Shown here piece by piece: positions 16,342-24,478 of a stretch of DNA of 34,253 nucleotides. Below the pieces are notes generated by a model. It did no database searches and was not told the DNA's origin. It saw only the letters and a program-made list of their open reading frames with translations. Position numbers and translations under genes: made by a program. This DNA comes from Metasolibacillus meyeri (GTDB lineage: Bacteria > Bacillota > Bacilli > Bacillales_A > Planococcaceae): the NCBI RefSeq assembly GCF_003049505.1, contig NZ_PYWN01000160.1:1-34253 (forward strand), read 5' to 3'. Position 1 is the stretch's first letter. Every line of letters begins with the position of its first letter.

Positions 16342-17214
16342 ATGAATAAGTACAATTTTTTCATTTTAATTATTTTGACTACATTTTTAATGGGATCATC
16401 TTTTGCTGTAGGGAAAATTGGATTAAACTATTCTTCTCCCCTATTGTTGGCTGGATTACGCTTTTTACTAGCAGGAATCATCATGACTGTAATTGTAAAG
16501 CTACTAAAAAGAAAACAGCCTAGTGGTCTGAAAAATTGGGGGCGAGTAGCAATTATAGGAACTCTGCAAACAGCAGGGGTAATGGGATGTATATTTATAA
16601 GTCTGCGAACTATACCGGCAAGTGAATCTTCAATATTAACTTTTATGAATCCCTTATTAGTCATTATTTTTGGCACTTTATTTTTAGGTATCAAATATAA
16701 ATGGTATCAATGGAGCGGGGTCGCACTAGGCTTTTTAGGTGTGGGTATCACATTAGGAGGCATTAATGATTTTAAAATTGGGATTGTGTTTGGTGCTTTT
16801 TCTGCGGTTTTTTGGGCAGTTTCAACGTTGTTAGTTAACAAATGGGGGATGAATTTTGATACTTGGTCACTTTCAGCTTATCAAATGCTATTTGGTGGAA
16901 CCTTGCTGCTATTATTAAGTTTAGTGCTAGAAAATTCTTATTTTATAGTTAATATAAATTCTATATTTATTCTTTTATGGTTAAGTATTATGTCGTCTAT
17001 TGTCCAATTTGCAGTTTGGTATTTCCTTTTACAAAATGGCGAACCAGGGAAAACTAGTTCCTATTTATTTTTAGCCCCCTTGTTTGGTGTCTTAACTGGG
17101 AGTATATTGCTAGATGAACCTATTTCTTATTCATTAATAGCTGGTGGTGTATTTATTTTAACTGGAATTTATCTTGTGAATTGCAGCTTTAAAACTTTTG
17201 TAGAAAAGCCTTAG
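16342..17214 (+). CDS. EamA/DMT-family transporter
   Basis: A 290-residue protein with ten predicted membrane helices arranged as two EamA repeats (residues about 5-137 and 148-280). Repeat ends carry the family pattern TFMNPLLVIIFGTLFLGIKY and LFLAPLFGVLTGSILLDEP. AAGGGAG lies about eight bases before the ATG. Members export amino acids, nucleosides or drugs; the substrate here is unknown. It is divergent from and probably regulated by the ArsR-type gene. Confidence 0.9.
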   Translation: MNKYNFFILIILTTFLMGSSFAVGKIGLNYSSPLLLAGLRFLLAGIIMTVIVKLLKRKQPSGLKNWGRVAIIGTLQTAGVMGCIFISLRTIPASESSILTFMNPLLVIIFGTLFLGIKYKWYQWSGVALGFLGVGITLGGINDFKIGIVFGAFSAVFWAVSTLLVNKWGMNFDTWSLSAYQMLFGGTLLLLLSLVLENSYFIVNINSIFILLWLSIMSSIVQFAVWYFLLQNGEPGKTSSYLFLAPLFGVLTGSILLDEPISYSLIAGGVFILTGIYLVNCSFKTFVEKP

Positions 17215-17239
17215 AAAAATAATCTAAGGCAATAGCATC

Positions 17240-17358
17240 GCAACATTTTTATAAACATCATAACTTTATTCAAAACATCGCGACTTTATTTTAAATCTGC
17301 ATTCTATGGTAATCAAAAGGAATCCATTTTGAAAAAAGATTGATCAAAATGGATTCTT
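17240..17358 (+). mobile_element. Left-boundary repeats of the attTn7 island
   Basis: Two TnsB-site-like repeats in reverse sense (AACTTTATTCAAAAC near 17262, GACTTTATTTTAAATC near 17282) precede about 70 bases nearly identical to 26651-26720, including the inverted repeat AATCCATTTTG (17321-17331) / CAAAATGGATT (17345-17355). GCAAC at 17240-17244 equals the five bases between the last right end and glmS. I take this as the far end of the oldest insertion, though the expected TGT terminus is not preserved. Confidence 0.5.
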
Positions 17359-17448
17359 AATTTGTAATTAGATATTCGATTAAAATAGCCAGACCTATTA
17401 TAAATGATTAGTATATCTACAAAGATAATTTTTAAGATTACCTTTTCA

Positions 17449-17765
17449 TTATTCAATAATTAATATTCGAGGCGATGTTTTCGAAATAACTCTTGTCGAT
17501 AACCAACAGCCAAGACAAGCAGCAATTATGCTAAAACATGTTACGCCTATACTCATACCCCAGTTCACAACAAGCGGTAATTTGATTAATCCATACTGGG
17601 ATAATATATTCTCCAAAACAAGTGGTAGTAGCTTTACCCCTACAAGCATTCCTAGTAGTGCACCAAATGCTGAAAGAATGGCAATGCCCAATGTAATGGA
17701 CCACCTAATTTTATTAGAAGTCATTCCAATCGATTTATAAATACCATACGTGCTACTTTGTAGTA
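17449..17765 (-). pseudogene. FtsX-like ABC permease, C-terminal remnant
   Basis: The frame from about 17765 reads YGIYKSIGMTSNKIRWSITL, then a glycine-rich helix and a final membrane helix (SIIAACLGCWLSTRVISKTS), ending PRILIIE. This is the last part of an FtsX-type permease. Its upstream end joins directly, in another frame, to the middle of a histidine kinase gene, so a deletion has removed the kinase ATPase domain and most of the transporter locus. Confidence 0.75.
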
Positions 17766-18571
17766 AGAGGCGTTTTTATGTCGTGCAAAATGCTAGAAAT
17801 TAGCTTTTTGTGATTTTTCTCTTGCTCATCACGTTGAATACTAAGTTCCATAATTTCAATTCTCATTTGTTCAAATACCGCGTATACTTCTCCTATTTCA
17901 TCGTTTTTCATATATGCTGTCGGTTGTTCATAATTCCCTTTTAATATTTCCTCTGTACTCTTTTTTAGTTTCTGTATTGGATGAATGATATCCACCCTAC
18001 ATTTATAACTCATCATACATAGTAGGCCTATTAGAATAATGGTTAACAAGATCATGACAATCATAATTGAATAATTGGTAGAAAGATGTGATGAATCAGT
18101 AAGAACACTATTTTTATCTATTGTAAAAATAACATTTCCAACTTGAGTTTGTGTTTCCTCGTCCATGACAGGAAACGCTATGTTAAACATATCCGCTTCA
18201 ACTTTTGCAGTATATAAATCATAATGAAGATCATTTCTTATATCAATGTATGGGGCAGAAGAATCCTGCGAGGAATTGAAGCTGACTTTTCCGTCTAACC
18301 GAGAGATGAGTATATCTATTCCTTGATTAATGCTCATCGTCTGAAGGGCATTACGCACATTCGAATCATGCTCAAGATCATGGTAATGCTGCTCTATATA
18401 AAGTAATAAGTCGTTAACTTTTACTCGGACTGGATTAATAACATAGGGAGCCTCAGCCTCTTTATCTTTGTTTAAACCATCGACAAATAAGTATATCCCA
18501 CATCCTACAATTAGAAATAGGCAGAAAAGGATTGCCATAAGCCATTTTTTCATCCACTCATTCAAATACAT
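17753..18571 (-). pseudogene. Sensor histidine kinase truncated at the H-box
   Basis: A 272-residue fragment starting after GGAGA. It has membrane helices at about 12-30 and 163-185, an extracellular sensor of about 130 residues, a HAMP-like linker and an H-box (SSILHDIKTPLTT) where it ends abruptly. The second dimerisation helix and the whole ATPase domain are missing; instead the DNA continues into the FtsX remnant. It follows the response regulator on the same strand and formed its partner before decay. It cannot phosphorylate. Confidence 0.85.
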
Positions 18572-18584
18572 ATGCTTCTCCTAT

Positions 18585-19281
18585 TTATTCATTATTTACA
18601 CTAAATTTATATCCAATCCCCCAAACCGTTTGTATATAAACTGGGCTAGATGGATTGGCTTCTAATTTTTCTCGTAGTCTTCTAATATAAACAGTAATTG
18701 TATTCTCGTCCCCATATTCCCCATATCGCATCCAATAACTGTCTTTTAGAGAAAACTTGATTGCTATGTTTTGATAAAAAATATAACAAGTCAAATTCCT
18801 TAGCCGATAAGGAAATACTTTCATTATCTATTGTTACTTTATACGCTTTTTTGTTTATCTCTATTTTCCCAAAACGAAGAATCTCATCATTTGTTTGATG
18901 GTTCAACATTCGCTCATGCTTACGTAAATGTGCATTTATTCTTGCTACCAGTTCACTTACAGAGAATGGCTTTGTCATATAATCATCCGCGCCAAATCCT
19001 AATCCAATTACTTTATCCGTATCGCTGCCTCTTGCACTTAATATAAGAATGGGTATATTACTCTTCTCACGAATTTGACGACAAAGTTCGATTCCATCGT
19101 AATCTGGAAGCGTTAGATCAAGGATAATAAAATTTGGATTAGCTGTTTCAACAATATGTATACCTTCCTGACCTGTTTCTGCAATCATCACTTCAAAATT
19201 ATTTACACTAAGGTAATCCCTTACGATGCGAGCAATATCTTTTTCATCCTCAATAATTAAAACCTTTGCCTGCTTCATCAA
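18585..19281 (-). pseudogene. OmpR-family response regulator with a frameshift
   Basis: Residues 1-120 are a complete receiver domain (VLIIEDEKD acidic pocket, FIILDLTLPDYDG phosphoacceptor Asp, ILSARGSD and MTKPF with the conserved Lys). The winged helix begins (ISLSAKEFDLLYFL) but the frame slips in the G-rich stretch near 18705-18720. The remainder (YGEYGDENTITVYIRRLREK to TVWGIGYKFSVNNE) lies in another frame. One base too many would explain it. With the truncated kinase this is a dead two-component system. Confidence 0.85.
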
Positions 19282-19370
19282 TTACATTTCCCTCCCTTAC
19301 TCGTAAAAATTTATAAACTTTATTAGTTCCTTATTTAAGATATTCAAATATACTCTTCTATATTAACTAT

Positions 19371-19637
19371 CTACTGAATCAAGTTAAATTCAATTGCTGT
19401 ATCTTGATAAGAAGCACCTGTCTGTTTCATAAAGTGTAATACATTCAATTTGAATTGAACAGAATATTCTTGCGCCTTCATTTTTTGGCATAAATCTTTT
19501 CTACCAAAAGATTTATCAGCCCTTTCCCATTGTTTGATTGGCATTGAAGATGACACCTCATATTTTTTCGATAATAATGGCTAACCTTACTCTCCCTCTA
19601 AATATTCTTGAACGACTCTTACCTTAAATCCTTTGCT
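19371..19637 (-). pseudogene. IS3-family OrfA remnant
   Basis: In one frame with two stops the region reads SKGFKVRVVQEYLEGE, PLLSKKYEV, then MPIKQWERADKSFGRKDL and YSVQFKLNVLHFMKQTGASY. The two tandem HTH units are those of IS3-family OrfA proteins (FKLKVVQEYL...; QFKLHVLxYMKQTGASYQDTA). It continues without a gap from the tnsA fragment, so two mobile elements were fused here by deletion or insertion. Confidence 0.75.
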
Positions 19638-19715
19638 ATATTTTACTCCTAAATCTCAGTCTCGGCCTTGTTTAATGCACTGTTCAATTTCGGATATTCT
19701 TGCTTTTTCAGACAG
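19638..19715 (-). pseudogene. tnsA 5' fragment, copy 1
   Basis: The minus strand reads SEKARISEIEQCIKQGRD, stop, DLGVKY, aligning codon by codon with copies 3 and 4 (MSKRARTSKIEKWIK-GRGSGIGADY). The start codon has become CTG. An AAAGGGGG ribosome site lies seven bases upstream within a hairpin. It is cut after 26 codons by the IS3 OrfA scrap. Confidence 0.7.
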
Positions 19716-19725
19716 AAAAACACCC

Positions 19726-19782
19726 CCTTTAGACAATCTTATCTAAAGGAGGAAAACGGTACGACTTTATTTCAAAGCTACA
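19726..19782 (-). mobile_element. Tn7-like right end, copy 1
   Basis: The hairpin CCTTTAGA/TCTAAAGG (19726-19733, 19742-19749) is followed by CGGTACGACTTTATTTCAAA and ends GCTACA at 19782. In the minus sense it is TGTAGCTTTGAAATAAAG, matching the TnsB-site-like repeats of the other right ends. Confidence 0.6.
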
Positions 19783-19887
19783 ATTGCATGGGAAAAAGAG
19801 GTGCTTGAAACCATTCTGTCTCCATTTTCCAATAAGGTTATGGAAGGCACTAACAATAAAATTAAACGGATAAAAGATATGGGTTTG
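19783..19887 (+). pseudogene. ISL3-type transposase C-terminal scrap
   Basis: A reading frame of about 35 codons gives WEKEVLETILSPFS, then NKVMEGTNNKIKRIKDMG. The pattern S-x-x-E-G-x-N-N-K-I-K-x-I-K is the conserved C-terminal motif of ISL3-family transposases. Both sides are unrelated sequence. Confidence 0.65.
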
Positions 19888-20036
19888 GCTATCGAAACGA
19901 TGCACATCTGTTTCTTCGATTACGTTTGGAAACAAGGCATTAATTTTTATTACATCCACCTTTTGGTGTTTTTACTTTCTTTTCCTAATTGTTTATGTTA
20001 ACCTATATTTAGAAATAATTGAAGTTGTATTTTAAT

Positions 20037-20132
20037 TAAACAACAGGGGAGCTTGCACATGCAGGCTGAGAGTAAGCAAAATGTAGCTTTAACCCTTAAC
20101 CTGATTTGGATAATACCAACGTAGGGAGTTGA
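20037..20132 (+). ncRNA. TPP riboswitch (THI box)
   Basis: All conserved blocks are present: CAACAGGGGAGC, GGCTGAGA, AACCCTTAACCTGAT, TTGGATAATACCAA (stem TTGG/CCAA) and CGTAGGGAGTTG closing with CAAC. It senses thiamine pyrophosphate. A terminator follows within 20 bases, with ATTGC (about 20133-20137) able to pair with the terminator's GCAAT, the expected off/on layout. The next gene encodes a small membrane protein, not a thiamine gene, so the riboswitch seems stranded. Confidence 0.93.
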
Positions 20133-20151
20133 TTGCCAGTAATAGATTACT

Positions 20152-20186
20152 ATGCAATGCACCCTTTTGGGTGTGTTGCATTTTTT
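20152..20186 (+). terminator. Expression-platform terminator of the TPP riboswitch
   Basis: A 13-bp stem (20152-20164 with 20169-20181, two weak pairs) with a TTTT loop, followed by TTTTTT. Confidence 0.9.
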
Positions 20187-20310
20187 ATTTTTATTAATTT
20201 TCAAACTTGTATGTCTTTTTGGCATTAGCTTGCTTGTTATTAATCGTGGAGTGAAACCAAAATATCAAATTGTTTTGGAAAATAAATTTTTTAGAGGGAG
20301 TGAATGAGTA

Positions 20311-20745
20311 ATGAGTTCAGTACGAGTAAAAAAAATTTTAGGTTTAGCCACTTTAGTAGGATTCTTTTTTCTTATCGCAAGTGGAAATGTTTTGGCTACT
20401 AGTGATAGCGAGGTAAAACATTTAGTAGAAAATACTTTTAATAGAATCTATGTAACTTGCCTAGTATCACTTCTATTAAATTTTATTCTTATTTTATTTC
20501 AGATAAAAAGAAAAAAAGAAAAAATCAATTCATATCAAGCTATATTAAGCTTAATAAATTCGCTAGTTTGTATATACTTATCGGTATTTGTTTACTGGAA
20601 AGAAGCAGTTTATATAGACTTTACAAATTCAAATGGCAATAGTAGTCACTTAATCTTAATCCTCATAAATATTGTGTTAGGTTGCCTAATATTAATATTT
20701 AATTTTATATACAAAAACAAGGGAGATAGAAATGATGAAAATTAA
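20311..20745 (+). CDS. Small membrane protein upstream of the DUF2599 gene
   Basis: A 144-residue protein with an AGGGAG ribosome site. It has about four hydrophobic segments (residues about 9-29, 47-66, 80-97 and 112-136), a basic loop (QIKRKKEKINS) and a charged tail (KNKGDRNDEN). The first segment could be a signal anchor (LGLATLVGFFFLIASGNVLA). It overlaps the start of the DUF2599 gene by about ten bases, so the two were co-expressed, as in an exported protein with a membrane partner. Family not recognised. It lies downstream of the TPP riboswitch but has no visible link to thiamine. Confidence 0.7.
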   Translation: MSSVRVKKILGLATLVGFFFLIASGNVLATSDSEVKHLVENTFNRIYVTCLVSLLLNFILILFQIKRKKEKINSYQAILSLINSLVCIYLSVFVYWKEAVYIDFTNSNGNSSHLILILINIVLGCLILIFNFIYKNKGDRNDEN

Positions 20746-21304
20746 AAGTACATTTATTTTAGCAAGTGTTTTAAGTTTATCTTTATTAGGGAATACAAAT
20801 GTAAGTGCAACAGTCGCAGATTCACCTTATCCTGTAACAAACTTATCAGATCTATAAAATATAAATTTTGACAAAATTATCCTTGATTATACGACACAAG
20901 ATTAAATTGATTATTACAAAGATTTCTATGCTGTTGGTTCAGAAACTTTAATGTTAGAAGAACAATCAATTGGTATACAAGAAGCACTATATCTTACGTA
21001 TGATGAATATTTTAGTAAAGTAGAATGGAGAACTAGAAATGGTGTAGTATCCTTGTCAATTACACCCAAATCATCATTAACTAGTGTTTCTGGAAATGTC
21101 TTAATGGCTAGAGCGTTTCATTCTTTTTCTTTATTAGAGGCTAAATACAAATCGGATTCTAGATGGAAAAATGGTGGTTCATTATCAGCTCAATATCATT
21201 GCCATGTATTAGCTGCAGGAGCATTAAAAACTCCATGGAATCTTGAACCACATAGAACTGAAACGGGTATTTGGAAAGTTATAGGTGGCGCTTGTAATCC
21301 ATAA
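20735..21304 (+). pseudogene. DUF2599 secreted protein with two in-frame stops
   Basis: Starting at ATG 20735 (or 20732) after GGGAG, the frame gives a signal peptide (MKIKSTFILASVLSLSLLG, cleavage after VSA), then TAA at 20855-20857 and TAA at 20903-20905, and then remains open to 21304. The C-terminal half is a clear DUF2599 domain (SLSAQYHCHVLAAGALKTPW, NLEPHRTETGIWKVIGGACNP). The domain could only be made from an internal start near 20951, without a signal peptide. The unchanged frame shows the decay is recent. Confidence 0.8.
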
Positions 21305-21521
21305 AAATAACACCTAAGTACTTTGAAGAAAGATAGTTTTTAAAAAAGTTGAATAATATATTGCTACACTTTGTCAAGAACCTAATACATTGTTAAATAT
21401 GAGGATATTAGATAATAATGGTGACAAATACAGAATAAACTTGATAGAACCTTTAAAGAAACATCTTATGTTTTTTTATTTAATAGATACGTTTCTTTTG
21501 ATTCGATTGATTGTTAAAAAG

Positions 21522-21566
21522 GAATATAGTTATTGCTACAATTGTAGCTACAACTATATTCTTTTT
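21522..21566 (+). terminator. Terminator in element A
   Basis: GAATATAGTT (21522-21531) pairs with AACTATATTC (21552-21561), enclosing the palindrome GCTACAATTGTAGC, followed by TTTTT. The 21305-21521 stretch before it holds no gene I can support. Confidence 0.8.
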
Positions 21567-21658
21567 AGTTATAAAAAAATTATAATAACCACAGCATATA
21601 TGTTTAGTTGTTTATTCATAAGGTTTATATTGTTTAGTGGTACTAGTGGGCTGTTTGG

Positions 21659-21898
21659 ATACAAATTAGTTAAGCCTCCTATGAACCCATTCTCTTCCTT
21701 AATCCACATATAAAACATTGGATAAATCAGGTTATCCCGTAATTCTGGCTGAGGATCGCCGATATATTGAAGCAACAAAGATAAGAAATCTTGATACTGC
21801 TCACCTTCGCGTAACTGATACTCATCCTTCTCAATTCTTTGTAAATCCAGCATCAATTTCGTCCTTGTATCCTCAAATGTTCTTGTTCTTTCCGACAT
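21659..21898 (-). pseudogene. tnsA start fused to a DUF2785 fragment
   Basis: The first ten codons (MSERTRTFED) resemble a TnsA N-terminus and follow the conserved tnsA leader hairpin with AAAGGGG. From residue about 12 the sequence is that of DUF2785 (LMLDLQRIEKDEYQLREGEQ, LLLQYIGDPQPELRDNLIYP, MFYMWIKEENGF) until residue 80, where it is cut. So a 5' part of a DUF2785 gene was placed behind the tnsA start signals. Only the N-terminal fifth or so of DUF2785 remains. Confidence 0.65.
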
Positions 21899-21905
21899 AA
21901 AAACA

Positions 21906-21966
21906 CCCCTTTAGATTACTATAATCGAAAGGGGTAAAACGGTACATCTTTCTTTCAAATCAACAA
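21906..21966 (-). mobile_element. Tn7-like right end, copy 2
   Basis: A 14-bp hairpin with one mismatch (21906-21919 with 21923-21936) over the tnsA ribosome site, then CGGTACATCTTTCTTTCAAATCAACA. Minus sense: TGTTGATTTGAAAGAAAG. Only six bases separate its ACA terminus from the TGT of the next left end. Confidence 0.65.
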
Positions 21967-21972
21967 TAAAGT

Positions 21973-22000
21973 GTTGGTTTGGAATAAAGTTTGACTAAAA
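21973..22000 (+). mobile_element. Tn7-like left end of element B
   Basis: TGTTGGTTTGGAATAAAG followed by TTTGACTAAAAGTGC matches the left end at 26614 in its first 23 bases. It starts directly beside right end 2, as expected for tandem insertions at one target. Confidence 0.65.
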
Positions 22001-22101
22001 GTGCAACCGAATCGTTAATTGTATCAGCTGAGTATCCAACGTGTTTAAAATATTTCTTTCATTTTTAGGCATTAGATCGGCATAAAATATATAAATATAA
22101 A

Positions 22102-22131
22102 AAAGCCCTTAAAGGAAATTTTATGGGCTTT
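22102..22131 (-). terminator. Terminator of the secreted-protein pseudogene
   Basis: AAAGCCC (22102-22108) with GGGCTTT (22125-22131), extended by TTA pairs; the minus strand continues CTTTTTTATATTT. Confidence 0.75.
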
Positions 22132-22164
22132 AAAAACAACAGCTTTATTAAGCTTTTTACACAA

Positions 22165-22536
22165 TCAGTAAAGTTGAATGGTGCCTCCACCTTCACACGC
22201 GCCTGTTAAATAATAATAACCACTTTCTTTTACAGGATAAAAGCCATAGTCTACCCCTTCTCTAGCAGTAAATTATATCTCACCAACTTATACACCACCT
22301 TTAGAAATGTAAAAGGCTACATGCATTATTCCCGGTTTATCATTTTCCCTTGAATAATATATCGTTTCTCCTTGTGTGAAATATACAGAACCAGAGGAAG
22401 CATACATAGCTTGACCATATTGTAATTTAGCGTCAGCACATCGAGGTGTACCAGCGTATGCGAAATATGCATCGGCTTCTAGTAAATTAGCAGTGGAACT
22501 ACAAATAACAAATAGAGATAAAGTTAAAAATTTCAA
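22165..22536 (-). pseudogene. Small secreted protein with two in-frame stops
   Basis: From TTG 22536 the frame gives a signal peptide (KFLTLSLFVICSSTANLLEA), then YFAYAGTPRCADAKLQYGQA, a beta-rich segment (SVYFTQGETIYYSRENDKPG), TAA, VGEI, TAA, FTAREGVDYGFYPVKESG and YYYLTGACEGGGTIQLY, ending in TGA at 22165. The frame is uninterrupted otherwise, so the gene is recently inactivated. The two cysteines (PRC and GAC) could form a disulfide. Family not recognised; the size and export signal suggest a secreted toxin or surface protein. Confidence 0.65.
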
Positions 22537-22623
22537 TATTTTTTTATCCTACTCCTCCAAATATTTAATAGTTTTACAAGATAGATTCTGTATTTTTTCA
22601 AAAATCCTCTAATTTTGAAGGAG

Positions 22624-23151
22624 ATGTTTAAAATAAAAAAAATCGTACTATTGTTATTTTCTGTTTGCCTCTTATTTATTTTTTTTATTAATTCTTCACC
22701 TGTGAATGAAGACAGCTTCGAGAAAAGCTTTCTGGACATAGGGTACAAAGAAGTCGATAAAGCTATCGCTGATGCCGAAACATACTTTCAACAAACCATT
22801 GCTCTCCCCACAGAAGTTCCAGCATTAGAATTTACACATAGTTTCGGTAGATTTATTAGTTCAGACGAAAATACCTATCTTGAAATTAAATATATAAACC
22901 AAGATTCGCCCAAGAACCATTATAAAATCGAGATTAGACCAATAAAACATAAGATTCCTACAAACGATACCCATGTCACTCAAAACTTAAAATTAAATAA
23001 TGGCAGTAATGCTATTTACAGTACAAAAATTCAAGGGTTTAATATCCTTATTTTCGAAAAAAATGAATGGCAATACATTCTATCATTTGACCAAAGAGTT
23101 TCTCAACAAGCTACTGAATTGCTCTTAAAAATTGCAAATTCAATAGAATAA
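22624..23151 (+). CDS. Secreted or membrane-anchored protein, cargo of element B
   Basis: A frame of 175 residues from ATG 22624; TTG 22615 is the alternative, since GAAGGAG touches ATG 22624. It has an N-terminal hydrophobic signal/anchor (KKIVLLLFSVCLLFIFFIN) and an extracellular alpha/beta region of about 145 residues (PALEFTHSFGRF, TYLEIKYINQDSP, GFNILIFEKNEWQYILSFDQ). The repeated beta hairpins resemble DUF4367-like domains, but I do not assign it. It is divergent from the secreted-protein pseudogene. A strong terminator follows its stop. Confidence 0.65.
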   Translation: MFKIKKIVLLLFSVCLLFIFFINSSPVNEDSFEKSFLDIGYKEVDKAIADAETYFQQTIALPTEVPALEFTHSFGRFISSDENTYLEIKYINQDSPKNHYKIEIRPIKHKIPTNDTHVTQNLKLNNGSNAIYSTKIQGFNILIFEKNEWQYILSFDQRVSQQATELLLKIANSIE

Positions 23152-23188
23152 ATATAGAGTAGCAGCCAGCCTCTACTCTATATTTTCT
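23151..23188 (+). terminator. Terminator after the element B cargo gene
   Basis: A perfect 12-bp stem (23151-23162 with 23173-23184), loop of 10, followed by TTCTTCC. Confidence 0.8.
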
Positions 23189-23272
23189 TCCCTCAAATAT
23201 TTTCCTATACCTGTCTTTTAATCAGATTCAAAACCATTTCCCACAAAGAATTTAATTAAATAGTTAGCCATA

Positions 23273-23611
23273 CTACCCCAGTCTCCCCCCATACACTCGC
23301 TCAATCTCAAACTTTTCAAGAACTCGCTCTTTTAAAAGCTCGTCCTTCATTTTTACTGTTCATGCAAGCTCTACTAACCCTTTATCTATCGTTAAAAAAT
23401 CAGAATATTCATTTAAACAAAGATAGTTTTGTTCCAAATCTTACAAGAATTCGTGCTTTCGTTTTGTTTTAATTCCTCTAAGACAGGTGAACCTTCCTAA
23501 TGAGGAAACGTCGTGAATGTTTAACCATGGCTTATAATCAGCTCCAATACCTGAGCCTCGACCTTTTTTAATCCATTTTTCAATTTTAGATGTTCTAGCT
23601 CTTTTTGACAT
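23273..23611 (-). pseudogene. tnsA remnant with internal deletion, copy 3
   Basis: The longest tnsA piece. It begins MSKRARTSKIEKWIKKGRGS, GIGADYKPWLNIHDVSSLGR, then CLRGIKTKRKHEF, the TnsA N-terminal catalytic region of Tn7-like transposons. A stop interrupts, then DLEQNYLCLNEYSDF follows, an internal deletion or scrambled part, another stop, and the family's later VKMKDELLKERVLEKFEIER. It ends at TAG 23273. TnsA is the endonuclease that cuts the 5' ends of the transposon; this copy lacks much of the active-site domain and is dead. Confidence 0.8.
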
Positions 23612-23640
23612 AAAAACATAATTTTATTTCAAAACCACGC
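23612..23640 (-). mobile_element. Tn7-like right end, copy 3
   Basis: In minus sense GCGTGGTTTTGAAATAAAA runs into the tnsA start. The leader hairpin and ribosome site present in the other copies are deleted and the TGT terminus has changed to CGT. Confidence 0.5.
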
Positions 23641-23765
23641 AAATGAAGACAGAAAATAAAGTCGTACAAAAATAAAGATTAGAGCTTATTTTAATAGGCA
23701 TGTTGATTATCTTTTATTTTAAGGATAATTCAATGTACAATTATATTGTATTAGAGGTGAAATTT

Positions 23766-24014
23766 TTGAAAAAAATACTGTTATTAATTATTTCCGCGAT
23801 TTTCTTGTTTGGTTGTGGCAATACTATAGTTGCAGAGATTGCAACTGTTAATGAAGTAAATAAGAATTCAATCGTCATAGAAAATTTAGGAGGAAAAACC
23901 ACCGAAATAGTCATTTCCTCTACTGACGATTTTACTTTTGAAGAAAACAAAGAATATTTTTTTAAGTACGAAATTCTCAAAAGTAAAAAAGCTGTTTTGA
24001 TTTCCGTGGAATAG
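23766..24014 (+). CDS. Small lipoprotein, cargo
   Basis: Start chosen at TTG 23766, five bases after GAGGTGA. The 82-residue product has a lipoprotein signal (KKILLLIISAIFLFGC) and a short beta-rich domain (IVAEIATVNEVNKNSIVIEN, then EYFFKYEILKSKKAVLISVE). Such mini-lipoproteins of the DUF3221-like type occur in Bacillales, but the family is not certain. It sits between right end 3 and the repeats at 24.2 kb. Confidence 0.7.
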   Translation: MKKILLLIISAIFLFGCGNTIVAEIATVNEVNKNSIVIENLGGKTTEIVISSTDDFTFEENKEYFFKYEILKSKKAVLISVE

Positions 24015-24478
24015 CGAAGATTAAGGTTCTGTTACCAGTACTTGAAGAAAGTCCTTTTATCGTTGGATGAAGGGCATCCTTTCTTTTTGTTTCAAGTTGT
24101 TTTTCCAAGCTGTGTACTGTGGAAGCAACTGATATACTAAAAACAAAATAGATCTGCTCGCATATAGCAAACAGATCTATTTTGGATAACTTTATTTTTT
24201 AACAACCGTTGGGTAGAATAAAGTTTGATTAAAAGTTATCTTTAAACCTCTATATCGCCACCGATATATGGTTCATGATTGAAGTAAAGTTTAATCAAAA
24301 CAGGAAATTTAACAACAACATTGCAAGAACTTTTATAAAAAAGTTTACTCAAAATATCCCTATAATCCTATAAAATCAATGTTTTTTCTATTCAAGCTAA
24401 TCCAAAATGGTATAGCTTTATTCCAAAACCACACATATCAATTGCATCCAACATCAGTACAACTATCGTATTGCTTGT
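24015..24478. mobile_element. Cluster of Tn7-like end repeats without genes
   Basis: No gene is seen. A strong hairpin (AAAATAGATCTG 24145-24156 with CAGATCTATTTT 24172-24183) precedes three repeats in left-end sense: GAATAAAGTTTGATTAAAAG (24216), GAAGTAAAGTTTAATCAAAA (24281) and AAAAAAGTTTACTCAAAA (about 24336). One repeat in opposite sense ends CCAAAACCACACA at 24435, that is TGTGTGGTTTTGGAATAAAG on the minus strand. The segment 24208-24435 thus has inverted ends and looks like a shrunken element. Confidence 0.55.

Noticed and set aside
17321-17355. Inverted repeat shared with 26.7 kb as a CRISPR-like repeat
   Set aside because: Only two copies 9 kb apart with no regular spacers; they belong to transposon ends.
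21390-21713. 107-codon frame downstream of the DUF2599 gene
   Set aside because: It runs through a strong terminator hairpin and the DUF2785 remnant and has no ribosome site.
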